Assembly: GCF_020379485.1 (NCBI RefSeq)
Contig: NW_026016973.1
Location: 1 to 64,000, forward strand
Reading direction: 5' to 3'
Length of the DNA: 64,000 nt
Source of the DNA: Brassica napus
Lineage: Eukaryota; Streptophyta; Magnoliopsida; Brassicales; Brassicaceae
The notes beneath the pieces were generated by a model, which saw only the letters and a program-made list of their open reading frames with translations, did no database searches and was not told the DNA's origin. Shown here one piece after another: positions 44,954 to 57,500 of this stretch. Each line of letters opens with the position of its first letter. Within the stretch, counting starts at the first letter, position 1. Position numbers and translations under genes: made by a program.

Positions 44954-45542
44954 TATAAGATTTATAGAAAGAGTTAGAGTGATTTAGAGAATAAGAGAAT
45001 GAGATTGGATTATGAAAAGATTAGTGAAGAATCATGATGAACACTCAAGAACAAGAGAGAGAGAATGACTCAAACTGTGTAATCTTTTATTAATGAGAGA
45101 GTTTACAATATATAGGACAGGATACAAGGGTTTCCAAGACTCTAGGGATAAGGCTAAGCATGTGAAGTCAATACAGGAGCAAGACCAGGTTTAAATCGAT
45201 CCAATGGCTGATCTCACATGTGTGAAGCATCTTTGCTTTTGCTTTACCTTTCCAGCATGGGACAGGCTGTCATGGTGAGTCTTATCCTTCTTCCAACGGT
45301 CTGATTCTTATCCAAGACTGAGGCTCAGACCGTTTACCACTCTAACTCCTCATTTTAACTTTCACCTTTGGTTAATGTTTGTGATTGCCCTTGATATGTA
45401 CAGCTTGTACGGCCAGTACCTTCAGTACGGATTGTACGGCTATGGCTGATCACAAACTCTCCCAAAGACTCATACCTTCTTTCCCTTTCAGTCTCTCAAC
45501 TCCTTGTGCCTTCTCACACATTATACTCAGCTCATTTCAACA
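44954..45542 (-). repeat. E2 5' LTR (family B)
   Basis: 589 bp with three differences from 16623-17211, followed by the TSD tcctg (45543-45547). Confidence 0.94.
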
Positions 45543-45757
45543 TCCTGCTTGATGTCTAGGATGGATCACAGAAGATTAACTCTCCCTTAGTGTGATATAA
45601 AGGTTCACCACTTGTGAACAAAGGAGACAGTGTCGTCTCAAGACTGGTGTGCACCAAAAAGAAGTTTATTGATAAAAAGAATGATTGAAAGTTACATGGA
45701 CGTGGTGCTGCTGTTTAAAAGCATAAAACATAAAACCCTAAGCCTAAACCAATGTGG
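45543..45757 (-). mobile_element. E0 fragment, duplicated copy
   Basis: Non-coding sequence continuous with the E2 target. It is repeated almost exactly at 52294-52508 (one visible difference, gtgtgcacc against gtttgcacc). On the minus strand it contains AATAAA (atcaataaactt), and it holds a telobox-like aaaccctaa. It ends abruptly at an abnormal joint to the primer-site end of E9 (45755-45757, tgg shared). Confidence 0.75.
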
Positions 45758-45768
45758 CTCTGATACCA

Positions 45769-46294
45769 TAAACACTTTTGTGTTTTAGAGAATGATTCAA
45801 ACAACCAGAGATACTTAGATTCAAAGATTAAAGAGATTAAGAGATTTTAGGGAGAGAATCAAGAGAGAGACTCAAAACTCCATTAATTATTAAAGATGAG
45901 GTTTACAACATACTTATATGAGAGAGACAATCAATTTCGAAATCAATCAGATAAGGTAGAGGTTCAGGGCATGTGTAGTCAAAGAGAGCCATCCAAAAGC
46001 AGCCAATGGGAGTCTTCACATGCTTGATCACTTTGGCATCTTTTACTAGATGCTGTCTACTTTCCAGCCTGTCTCCAGCCTTATCCAGCCCTAAACCTTA
46101 TCCAGACTGCTCCTCCCTTATCCATACAGCTCCTTGGTCGTGGCTTACTCTCCAATGTGAGCCAAGGTAACTTGCCAAGCTTTAACTTAGTTACCACAGT
46201 AAAACCAAAGTTACTGTGGTAACTCCAAAGTTACTGTCTGTCTCAATCCTCATTCTCTATCAATGTAGTCACTCTTTATTACCTCATCTCAACA
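45769..46294 (-). repeat. E9 3' LTR (family H)
   Basis: 526 bp. It has an unusual context: a primer-site stub tggctctgatacca (45755-45768) on its outer side and the purine tract on its inner side, which shows that an LTR exchange took place. Confidence 0.92.
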
Positions 46295-46436
46295 CTCCCC
46301 CTCAAGCTTGACCATGTGGAACAAGTCAAGCTTGGAAACCATGAAGACCTCCCTCATTAAAAACCTCACCAAAGAAAACCCATTGGGATAAAACTTTGAT
46401 GAGGGAAAAAGAGTGGAGACTCCATGGTTGAGGGGC

Positions 46437-49400
46437 TCAGCTCCTGGGAGTAAGATCAATGAGTCCAAGCCTTGATAGTATGGACTCCATTGTCTTCAAT
46501 CTCGCTGCCTTAGTAAACACATCTGCAAGCTGATCTTCACTTCCTGTATAACATGGCAGAATTACTCCTAAGATTATCATCTGCCTCACCTTATGACAAT
46601 CCACCTCTATGTGCTTTGTTATCTCATGAAACACTGAGTTAGAGGCAATGTGGATAGCTGCTTGATTGTCACAATGCATAGTCATAGGAGTACTCTGCTC
46701 AATCTCTAGATGCTTCAAGATCCCCTTGATCCATACCAACTCGTTTGTCAGCTTCAACATGGCTCTATACTCAGCTTCAGCACTTGAACAGGAGATAACC
46801 TTCTGCTTCTTACTCTTCCAAGTTACCAAGTTCCCTCCAATGAATGTACAATACCCAGTAGTTGATCTCCTGTCCACTCTATCTCCTGCCCAATCAGCAT
46901 CACAATAACCAACCACTTCTGTACTGCCATTGCAGCCCATCCAAACTCCTTGTCCAGCTGTCCCACTTAAATACCTCAGTATCCTATCAACCATCTTCCA
47001 ATGATGGACCTTTGGCGCCTGCATATGTTGACTCACTTGATTCACAGCGAAGCATTATCTGGCCTAGTAATTGTCAAGTAGATCAGCTTGCCAACCATCT
47101 TCCTGTATAGCTTAGGGTCCTCAAACAGCTGCTTTTCTTCAACCTCCCCCTCACGCAGAACCTTATATCCCTCCTCGAGGGGTGTCTTAGCTATCTTTCC
47201 TCCAAGCACATCAGTCTCCTTCAACATATCCATAGTATACTTCCTTTGAGACATAAACAAACCCTCCTTTGATCTGCATATCTCAATGCCCAGAAAATAC
47301 TTCATCTCTCCCAAATCCTTGATGTCAAACACAGATTTGAGAAACTCCTTAGTAGCTTGAATCCCTGCCTTATCACTCCCTGTGATAATCAAATCATCCA
47401 CATACACTAGAATCACAATGATCCCTGAAGGTCCTGTCAAGGTGAAGAGAGTGTGATCTAATTCAGACTTCCTAAAGCCTCTCCCATTGAGTGTTGTACT
47501 CAGCCCATATATTGCCTTCTTCAATCTCAAAACATTCCCTGGCTTTACTAGATGCTCAAGACCAGGAGGAGGAAGCATGTATACCTCATCTTCTAGCTCA
47601 CCATTCTTCACATCCATCTGCCACAAATCCCACTCCAAGTTTGTTGCAATGGACAACACAATCCGAATTGTATGTAGCTTAGCTACTGGTGCAAAGGTAT
47701 CAATGTAATCCTCTCCATAGGTCTGAGTAAATCCTCTTGCAACCAATCTGGTCTTCTTCCTATCAATCTGTCCATTTGCTAGATACTTGATAGTGAAGAT
47801 CCATCTACTAGATACAGCCTTCTTTCCCTTAGGCAGCTCACTCTCATACCATGTATCATTTTTGATCATAGCACCTGCTTCAGCTCCCACTGATTCTTTC
47901 CATTCCTTGTCTAACATAGCTTCTTCATAAGTCCTTGGTACATAACTCTCATCCAGACTAATCATAAAGGCATAATGCTCCTCTGGAAACTCAGCAAAGG
48001 AACACACGGCTTGAGAAGGATGCTCCACAGCCTGGGCATTGTAGTACACTCTCGTGTTTACCCAGTTGGAAGGATCCCTCTTTATCCTTGTGCTCCTCCT
48101 CAAAGCTTGAACCTGATCTTCAGTTTGCACACTAGCCGGCTCCACTTGCTCTTCTTCTGAACTGGCCGGTCTGACTTGTTCTTCTACACTAGACTGAACC
48201 TCATCCACTTCTCCACTAGACTGAACCTCATTGTTCTCAACTTCTTGTGATGTATCTTGATCATGAAGATCTGAATCCTCTTGGTTTTGCTCTTGCTCAC
48301 CAGATTCAGTTCCATTCCCCCTCTCATGATCAAGAGGAGTTGTTCTTCCAGCTCCACCACTCTGATTGGAAGACTCTCTCCTTCCAGTTTCCTGATCCTG
48401 GGATAATCCTATCCCAAGCTTCTCTAACAACACTCTCAGTATTGTTGCCTTATCAGATGGAGCTTGAGACAAATCCTTCAGATTTTCCCACTCCTTTTCT
48501 TCATAATAACCTTTTGTTTCAACAAACTTCACTTCTCTAGATACCATCACTCTCCTTGCTTCAGGATCATAGCACTTGTACCCCTTCTGACTGATAGAGT
48601 AACCAATGAACATAGCCTTAGTACTCTTTGCCTCTAGCTTGTTTCTCTGCTCTCCTGGAACCATGACATAGCACACACACCCAAAGACACGTAGATGATC
48701 AATGACAGGTTTTCTCTTGTTCAACACCTCAAATGGAGACAGATTCTTCAATATCTTGGTTGGAACCCGGTTGATGAGATAGCAAGCAGTCTGCACAGCA
48801 TCACTCCAAAAACGTTTTGGGACATTTGCATGAAACATCATCGATCTAGCAACCTCCATCAAGTGCCTGTTCTTCCTCTCAGCTACACCATTCTGCTGTG
48901 GTGTATAAGGGCAGCTAGTCTGATGCACAATCCCATGCTTGGCTAGATGATTCTTGAAGGCATTGCTGATGTATTCACCTCCATTATCTGATCTCAGTAC
49001 CTTCACAGTAGCATTGTATTGATTAGATACATATGCTTGGAAGTTCATAAATGCTTCTAGCACCCTATCTTTAGATGGAAGCAATGTAAGCCAAGTATAC
49101 TTAGACTTCTCATCAATGAATGTCACAAAGTACTTCTGGCTATCTCTAGACAAACAAGGAGCCGTCCACACATCTGAATGAACTAGATCAAAGCAATGCT
49201 CATAAGTAGTTTCTGAAGTTGGAAACACAGTCCTACAATGCTTTCCTAATATGCAAGCCTCACACTCTAAGTGATTAAATGACATATTAGGCATGATCAA
49301 TTCAATTGCACGAGCATGAGGATGTCCCAATCTAGCATGCCAAGTCATACTATCACACCTGTCAACAGCACTACTTAAGCACACAGAATCAAGGAGTTTA

Positions 49401-50674
49401 GAATTCTTAGCCATTTGAAGATGGTATAGCTGATTCTTGCTGTCTCCTCTGCCAATAACTCTCCCAGTCTTCAAATCTTGAAACTCAACTTCATCAGGTC
49501 TGAATACTACTTGACAATCAAGATCAATGGTAGCTTTCTTCACAGATAACAGATTTGAAGTGAACCGGGGCATGTAGAAGGCAGTTGTGTCCTTCTCAAA
49601 CAGCTTGAGCTTTCCCACTCCTTCTATTGGGATCATAGCACCATTAGCTATCATAACACTCCCTGTTGCAGCCTTGATCTCACTTATAAGCTTCCTATCA
49701 CTGATCATATGATGGCTTGCTCCAGAATCAATCACAATGGGTTTAAGAGCTCCGGATTGTACATCATGTTTCTTGCTTGCTGCTAAAGCTTGTACACGTT
49801 CCATGAACACCCTCCATTCCTTCCTGGTGATAGGATCATCAGCTCTACCTTCTTCCTCCTGCTCTCTTAGTCCCATTGTCTCATTTAGAGAACCACTTAT
49901 GAGGGCTGAGTAAGAACACTCTCCCACAACTCTCTTCCTACCCTTTCCTATGTTGATATAAGCTTTGGATAGCATTCTGCACCTCCTCCTCTTCCGGAAG
50001 CCCTCACTCCTACTCCCGGTTAGCCTCCATGAGCCCTCACTCCTACTCATGGTTAGCTTCTGGAAGCTCTCACTCCTACTCCCAGTTGGCTTCCATGAGC
50101 TCTCACTCCTACTCATGGTTGGCCTCTCATCATCTCTTATTATCTCATACGCCCTTCTTATAAGCACACAGATCTCTTCCATTTCCGGAAGCTGTTCCCC
50201 TCTTAGAACCATCTCCACCAGCCACCCATATGATGACTCCATGCTCGCCAAGAGCTTCAAGACCATCTCTTGCTCTGGTGTAGCCTCCCCATCCACATGG
50301 GATCTCAACCCTTGTAGTTCAACCCACAAGTGTTGTAGCTTCCTCACATGGTTATTAAACTCTTCTCTTCCTTGTTTAACTCCACTGATCACCTTCTTGA
50401 CTTCATACACTCTCCTAAGATTGATCTTGTTCTCATAAACATCTTCAATCTTCTCAAGCAGTGTACTTTCTTCAAGACTAAAGCAATCTCCACTTGTTTC
50501 TCTTGCTGTCTGATCTTTCTCAGCAGCTTTACCCTTCAAAGACTCTTCCTTCTCATGGTTTCTCCAAACTCCACACCTTTTTAGATTTGTTTTCATCTGT
50601 AAGAACCACCCCCACTCATTCCCTCTCTCTTTCTTCTCTTCACGCCTTGCTGTACCAGATTGAAGCAGCTCCAT
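46437..50674 (-). pseudogene. E9 gag-pol polyprotein
   Basis: A single frame of 1210 codons from 50674, then a 1-base loss near 47055 that separates the last 200 codons (RNase H, stop at 46437). Gag keeps part of the copia pattern (NLRRVYEVKKVISGV, HLWVELQGLRS) but has no CCHC knuckle. In its place are four 11-residue repeats of the form SRSE-x-x-x-K/R-x-T-x (about 49990-50126) followed by an arginine run. Protease DSGASHHM, integrase SDNGGEY and NGVAERKN, and RT VYVDDLIITGSD are present. RT has two in-frame losses: four residues after WQMDVKN (joint near 47602) and eleven after KKAIYGL (joint near 47504). These probably inactivate it. Confidence 0.92.
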
Positions 50675-50934
50675 TTTCTTTAGCCTAAAGCAAAAACCTT
50701 TAGCCTAGATCTTCCCCCAAATGCTTCTAATCTCACACGCCAAGCTTACCAACCAGCTAGACCCCTCTTCTGATCTTGTCAAACACCTAAAGGGACTCCC
50801 TTGAAGCTGACTCTCCAAAAGAAACACCAACAGACACAAACTTGAACTTTAAAGGATCTAGCTTTTGGAAAATCTCAAGAACACTCAAGAACATTTAGAA
50901 AAACGAAATCACTCTCTCCTTTTCAAGGAACCTG

Positions 50935-50946
50935 GCTCTGATACCA
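50935..50946 (-). other. E9 primer-binding site
   Basis: gctctgatacca on +, next to the 5' LTR. The outer part of the same site is also found as a stub at 45757-45768. Confidence 0.9.
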
Positions 50947-51472
50947 TAAACACTTTTGTGTTTTAGAGAATGATTCAAACAACCAGAGATACTTAGATTC
51001 AAAGATTAAAGAGATTAAGAGATTTTAGGGAGAGAATCAAGAGAGAGACTCAAAACTCCATTAATTATTAAAGATGAGGTTTACAACATACTTATATGAG
51101 AGAGACAATCAATTTCGAAATCAATCAGATAAGGTAGAGGTTCAGGGCATGTGTAGTCAAAGAGAGCCATCCAAAAGCAGCCAATGGGAGTCTTCACATG
51201 CTTGATCCCTTTGGCATCTTTTACTAGATGCTGTCTACTTTCCAGCCTGTCTCCAGCCTTATCCAGCCCTAAACCTTATCCAGACTGCTCCTCCCTTATC
51301 CATACAGCTCCTTGGTCGTGGCTTACTCTCCAATGTGAGCCAAGGTAACTTTCCAAGCTTTAACTTAGTTACCACAGTAAAACCAAAGTTACTGTGGTAA
51401 CTCCAAAGTTACTGTCTGTCTCAATCCTCATTCTCTATCAATGTAGTCACTCTTTATTACCTCATCTCAACA
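50947..51472 (-). repeat. E9 5' LTR (family H)
   Basis: 526 bp, followed by tttgg (51473-51477) and the duplicated E2 gag N-terminus. Confidence 0.93.
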
Positions 51473-51705
51473 TTTGGGACTCCATCTGTGACGTGACCCC
51501 ATAAACCCTTGCTCCCAATGACTGTCTTCACCAGCCTTGACCAAAGCAGGTAGTTTCCACCACCTTTTAATGTAACCGGAACCGCCAGCACCTTGTTTCC
51601 TTCCATCTTGTCTTGCATAACTCAGATCGTGATCTTGTACTGAACTGAAGCTGAAGATTTGCGGAATGAACACACCAGGCTATGAGGAACCTGGCTCTGA
51701 TACCA

Positions 51706-52293
51706 TATAAGATTTATAGAAAGAGTTAGAGTGATTTAGAGAATAAGAGAATGAGATTGGATTATGAAAAGATTAGTGAAGAATCATGATGAACACTCAA
51801 GAACAAGAGAGAGAGAATGACTCAAACTGTGTAATCTTTATTAATGAGAGAGTTTACAATATATAGGACAGGATACAAGGGTTTCCAAGACTCTAGGGAT
51901 AAGGCTAAGCATGTGAAGTCAATACAGGAGCAAGACCAGGTTTAAATCGATCCAATGGCTGATCTCACATGTGTGAAGCATCTTTGCTTTTGCTTTACCT
52001 TTCCAGCATGGGACAGGCTGTCATGGTGAGTCTTATCCTTCTTCCAACGGTCTGATTCTTATCCAAGACTGAGGCTCAGACCGTTTACCACTCTAACTCC
52101 TCATTTTAACTTTCACCTTTGGTTAATGTTTGTGATTGCCCTTGATATGTACAGCTTGTACGGCCAGTACCTTCAGTACGGATTGTACGGCTATGGCTGA
52201 TCACAAACTCTCCCAAAGACTCATACCTTCTTTCCCTTTCAGTCTCTCAACTCCTTGTGCCTTCTCACACATTATACTCAGCTCATTTCAACA
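51706..52293 (-). repeat. LTR B, duplicated copy
   Basis: 588 bp, the duplicate of 44954-45542 with one base fewer in a T run, followed by tcctg (52294-52298) and E0. Confidence 0.92.
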
Positions 52294-53775
52294 TCCTGCT
52301 TGATGTCTAGGATGGATCACAGAAGATTAACTCTCCCTTAGTGTGATATAAAGGTTCACCACTTGTGAACAAAGGAGACAGTGTCGTCTCAAGACTGGTT
52401 TGCACCAAAAAGAAGTTTATTGATAAAAAGAATGATTGAAAGTTACATGGACGTGGTGCTGCTGTTTAAAAGCATAAAACATAAAACCCTAAGCCTAAAC
52501 CAATGTGGTTTAGGAAAACCAAAACCAAATCCTATTGCTAATTGATTTAAAACACCAAACCGACTCCTAATGGGTTTATAAAGCCCAAAACCTCTTCCTA
52601 ATGAGTTTACATAAATAATAAAACCAAATACACTTAAAATAGACCATAATGGTCGTGCATAATCATATTGGGCCAATCATAAACCAAGCTGGCTTGTCCT
52701 TCCACTTTTTGGGCCGATAAAGGCCTTTTTCGAACAACTCTTTCTTGGGCTCGATCCATCTTTTTCCAAGTCCGACCAAGCTGCTCCTTATGCTCATTTG
52801 GATGATAAAGGTCCTCATCATGTTCCAGTTCCTGCTCTGGTTCTCAATCTTCCATTTCCAACTCAATTCTCGCATATGTCGGTTTGACGAGTCCATTTCT
52901 CGATCAGACTGAATCTCCCATTCCATTTCCTGTCTAACCAGCTTCATCCTATCCATTTCCTTGTCAATCAGGGTTGTCACAGGTCGTCCATGATTGTTTA
53001 AAGTCAGTCCATGCTTTATAAAGGCCACATCAAGGCCCATAGCCTTTTCTCGGTCCAGTACCTCATGGATCAAGCCTTTTAGCTTTCAATAAAGCTCATC
53101 AGGTCGTGTCAAGATCCATTTCCTAGCTCCTTCTCTCCTTGACTTCATGTTCTTTAGTATGGAGCTGATCAGGGTCACACCATCCTCTCTCCATTCAAAA
53201 GGATTTGTCCTCAAATCCGAGACTTGTAAGATGATAGAAACATGATCATCTCCTGGATCAAATACCCAGGACTGCAATCCTTTTCCATGCTTCAGCGAGC
53301 TCTTGGAACCTTGCTCAATCATCTCTAAGCCCCTCACTTGCCTTAGTATGTAGCAAACAAAACTTTCCTTTCCATTTAACTCATAACCAGCTGCTGCTGC
53401 AAAAGATTTTCTCCATTTACTCCATAAGCACGCCTCAACCATGGCTGTCTCAGCATGTGTTCTATGCTCTCCTGGATAGAATGAGAGCATTAGATCTCTA
53501 AAACCAAGCAGAAACCTTGCTGATTGATCTGGTGGCCGAACTAGCTCCTTGTGGCTGCCTAGGAGAATATCTATGATTTCTCTCAATACACCTTGCCCAA
53601 TGCTCATTAGAACTTGGTTCTCATGCTGCATAGGGTCTGGTGGTCGTGTGTAATGATCCCCATATTCATTCTCAAGCTTTGGCATCTTTTTAACCACAGC
53701 AAGTTTCTGTTTTGTTGATCTCAGCTGGTTCTGATTAGTTATGGGACTAATCAAGGGCGTGTTACCTCCTATTTC
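52294..53775 (-). mobile_element. E0: old Ty3/gypsy-like remnant
   Basis: The continuation of the E2 target. From the right it holds a degenerate coding tail, then about 370 bp of non-coding sequence that may be the start of its 3' LTR. It is cut at 53776 by E11, so the upstream part would lie beyond the window. It is adjacent to CentBr and could be a centromeric chromovirus such as CRB, but I cannot prove that from these motifs. Confidence 0.5.
52663..53775 (-). pseudogene. Degenerate gypsy polyprotein C-terminus (E0)
   Basis: An open frame at 53086-53775 includes VSDLRTNPFEWREDGVT, which resembles the tail of plant chromovirus integrases (a VSDL segment followed by DLRTNPF and an acidic stretch). 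A stop at 53086 is followed in the same direction by KLKGLIHEVLDREKAMGL and then charged sequence whose frame changes (HDEDLYHPNEHKEQLG is readable in another register near 52800). No RT or integrase core is visible. The gypsy assignment rests on these tail phrases from memory. An unrelated Brassica repeat protein is possible. Confidence 0.45.
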
Positions 53776-53882
53776 TGTTGAGAAGAGGTGATACATTGAT
53801 AGAGGAAGAGTATTGGGGCAGATAGTAACTTTGGAGTTTTACCACAGTAACTTCGGTTTGACTGTGGTAACTAAGTTAAAAG

Positions 53883-54390
53883 TATACACTTTTGTGTATG
53901 TAGAGTGATGAATAAATATCAAGAGATGATTAGTGTAGTTTGTATGAGATTTGGAGATTAAGAGAGACTAAGAGAATAAAGAACAAGAGAGAATACTCAA
54001 AACTCCATTAATTGATTCAGATGAGAGATTACAAGCTATAAAGAGATTACAATCATGTCTAGGTTCATTGTATTCAATCTAGACCTATAAGCATGTGAAG
54101 TCAATAAAAATACTAGGCTGAGATGCTTCACATGCTTGGACAGGCTGTCACTTGCTGTAAAGATGCTTATCCTTTCCAGCCAAGAGAAACCTTATCCCTT
54201 ACCCTCCTTGGACGAGTTTCAACTCCTCTCTTCACCAAGTTACCTTCTCATCACTTCAGGTAACATCCCAAGTAGTTACTGTGGTTAAAATAAAGTTACC
54301 ACAGTAAAACTCTAAAGTTACTGTCTCAGCCTCAACACTCTATTGAACCTAAAAGCTTCATCTCTTCACTTCTTGGTCTTCTTCTCAACA
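53883..54390 (-). repeat. E10 3' LTR (family I)
   Basis: 508 bp, starting TGTTGAGAAGAAG and ending AAGTGTATA on the minus strand, with a GTTAC/GTAAC cluster near 54277-54325. Confidence 0.93.
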
Positions 54391-54532
54391 CTCCCCCTCA
54401 AGCTTGACCATGTGGAACAAATCAAGCTTGGAAACCATGAAGACCTCCCTCATTAAAAACCTCACCAAAGAAAACCCATTGGGATAAAACTTTGATGAGG
54501 GAAAAAGAGTGGAGACTCCATGGTAAAGGGGC

Positions 54533-57500
54533 TCAGCTCCTGGGAGTAAGATCAATGAGTCCAAGCCTGGATAGTATGGACTCCATTGTCTTCAATCTCG
54601 CTGCCTTGGTAAACACATCTGCAAGCTGATCTTCACTCCTTGTATAACATGGCAGAATCACTCCTAAGATAATCATCTGCCTCACCTTATGACAATCCAC
54701 CTCTATGTGCTTTGTTCTCTCATGAAACACTGAGTTGGAGGCAATGTGGATAGCTGCTTGATTGTCACAATGCATAGTCATAGGAGTACTCTGCTCAATC
54801 TCTATATGCTTCAAGATCCCCTTGATCCACACCAACTCGTTTGTCAGCTTCAACATGGCTCTATACTCAGCTTCAGCACTTGAACAAGAGATAACCTTTT
54901 GCTTCTTACTCTTCCAAGTAACCAAGTTCCCTCCAATGAATGTACAATACCCAGTAGTTGATCTCCTGTCCACTCTATCTCCTGCCCAATCAGCATCACA
55001 ATATCCAACCACTTATGTACTGCCATTGCAACCCATCCAAACTCCTTGACCAGGCGTGCCACTCAAATACTTCAGTATCCTATCAACCATCTTCCAATGA
55101 TGTACCTTTGGCGCCTGCATATGCTGACTTACTTGATTCACAGCAAAACATATATCAGGTCTGGTGATAGTCAAGTAGATCAGTTTGCCAACCATCTTCC
55201 TATACAGCTTAGCATCCTCAAACAACTGCTTCTCTTCAACCTCCCCCTCACGCAAAACCTTATACCCCTCCTCAAGAGGTGTCTTTGCTACCTTTCCTCC
55301 AAGTACATCAGTCTCCTTCAGTATATCCATTGTATACTTCCTTTGAGACATAAACAAACCCTCCTTGGATCTGCATATCTCAATCCCCAAGAAATACTTC
55401 ATCTCTCCCAAGTCTTTGATATCAAACACAGGCTTGAGGAACTCTTTAGTGGCTTTAATCCCAGCCTTATCACTCCCTGTGATAATCAAATCATCCACAT
55501 ATACCAGTATCACAATGATCCCTGATGGAGTAACCAAAGTGAAGAGTGTATGATCCAGTTCAGACTTCCTGAATCCTCTCCCATTCAAAGTTGTACTCAG
55601 CTTCCTGTACCAAGCTCTAGGAAACTGCTTAAGCCCATATATTGCCTTCTTCAATCTCAAAACATTTCCTGGTTTTACTAGATGCTCAAGACCAGGAGGG
55701 GGAAGCATGTATACCTCATCTTCTAGCTCACCTTGTAAGAAAGCATTCTTCACATCCATCTGCCACAAATCCCACTCCAAGTTTGTTGCAATGGATAACA
55801 CAATCCGAACTGTGTGTAGCTTAGCTACTGGTGCAAAGGTATCAATGTAATCCTCACCATAGGTCTGTGTAAATCCCCTTGCAACCAATCTGGTCTTCTT
55901 CCTATCAATCTGTCCATTTGCTAGATACTTGATTGTGAAGATCCATCTACTAGATACAGCCTTCTTTCCCTTAGGTAGCTCACTCTCATACCATGTATCA
56001 TTTTTTATCATAGCACCTGCTTCAGCTCCCACTGATTCTTTCCATTCCTTGTCTAACATAGCTTCTTCATAAGTCCTTGGTACATAACTCTCATCCAGAC
56101 TACTCATAAAGGCATAGTGCTCCTCTGGAAACTCAGCAAAGGAACACATGGCTTGAGAAGGATGCTCCACAGCCTGAGCATTGTAGTACACTCTCGTGTT
56201 TACCCAGTTGGAAGGATCCCTCTTTATCCTTGTGCTCCTCCTCAAGGTCTCAACATGTTCTTCAGCCTGAATATTATCTTTTGTTTCCTCTCTTAAACCA
56301 GTAGGTTCTCCCTGCTCATTTCCACCTGACTGAGCCTCACTCTCCTCTGTACCAGTAGACTGAACAACATTCTCTACTTCCTGTGTCTCCTCATGATCAT
56401 GCTGTCCTGAATCCTCTTGGTTTTGCTCCTGCTCCTCTGATTCAGATCCATTCCCCCTCTCATGATCAAGAGGGGTTGTTTCTCCAGCTTCTCCAGCTTG
56501 ATTAGAAGGTTCTCTCCTTCCTGGTTCCTGATCTTGGGATAATCCTATCCCTAGCCTCTCCAACAACACTCTCAGTGTTGTTGCCTTCTCTGATGGAGCT
56601 CGGGACAGATCCTCTAGGTCTTCCCATTTCTTCTCCTCATAATATCCTCTAGACTCCACAAACTTTACTTCTCTAGATACCAAAACCCTCCTGGTTATTG
56701 GATCATAACATTTGTACCCTTTCTGAGTGATTGAGTACCCAATGAACATAGCTTTACTACTCTTTGCTTCTAGCTTGTTCCTCCTCTCTCCGGGAACCAT
56801 CACATAACATAAACACCCAAAGACTCTCAAATGATCAAGGTGTGGCTTAGTCTTGTTCAATACCTCAAAGGGAGACAGATTCTTTAGGATCTTGGTCGGA
56901 ACTCTGTTGATGAGATAGCACGCAGTCTGAACAGCATCCCCCCAAAACCTCTTTGGAACATTTGCATGAAACATCATTGACCTTGCTACCTCCATCAAGT
57001 GCCTATTCTTTCTCTCAGCCACCCCATTCTGCTGTGGTGTGTAAGGACAGCTTGTCTGCTGCACAATCCCATGCTTTGCTAGATGACTCTTGAAAGCATT
57101 GCTAGTGTATTCTCCTCCATTATCAGATCTTAGCACCTTCACAGTCGCATTGTATTGATTAGTTACATATGCTTGGAAGTTCATAAAGGCTTCTAGGACT
57201 CTATCTTTAGAGGGAATCAAAGTGACCCATGTATACTTAGATTTCTAATCAATAAAAGTTACAAAGTACTTCTGGCTATCCCTAGACTCACACGGAGATG
57301 TCCACACATCTGAGTGAACTAGATCAAAGCAATGCTCATATATAGTCTCTGATGCTGGAAAGACAGTCCTACAATGCTTTCCTAATATGCATGCTTCACA
57401 CTCCAAGTGATTAAATGACATATTAGGCATGATTAACTCAATTGCACGAGCATGAGGATGTCCTAATCTAGCATGCCAAGTCATACTATCACACCTATCA

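Larger units (their letters stand above)
16623..45542 (-). mobile_element. E2: Ty1/copia element filled with nested insertions
   Basis: Two 589-bp LTRs (16623-17211 and 44954-45542) differ at three positions I can see. The TSD tcctg is at 16618-16622 and 45543-45547. The internal region is split by E3, E4, E5 and a solo LTR, each with its own 5-bp TSD. When each insert and one TSD copy are mentally removed, the reading frame continues across every break. It was therefore one almost intact element before the insertions, with a single nonsense codon at 25110. Confidence 0.95.
45769..51472 (-). mobile_element. E9: Ty1/copia element with remodelled gag
   Basis: 526-bp LTRs at 45769-46294 and 50947-51472. 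The 4.65-kb interior has its primer site at 50935-50946 and purine tract at 46295-46303. The right flank is the expected tttgg TSD. The left flank is not tttgg but a second primer-site stub joined to E0, because the locus was rearranged. The 3' and 5' LTRs differ at two positions. Confidence 0.93.
50936..52508. repeat. Segmental duplication of the E9-E2-E0 junction
   Basis: A 1.57-kb unit (primer-site end of E9, LTR H, E2 gag start, LTR B, 210 bp of E0). The part from LTR H to E0 recurs at 44195-45757 at about 99.8 percent identity by eye. Visible differences are a T-run length change near 51838 and one substitution near 52400. Confidence 0.9.

Noticed and set aside
52480..52505. Telomere repeat tract
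   Set aside because: Only a single telobox-like aaaccctaa is present, with no tandem array.
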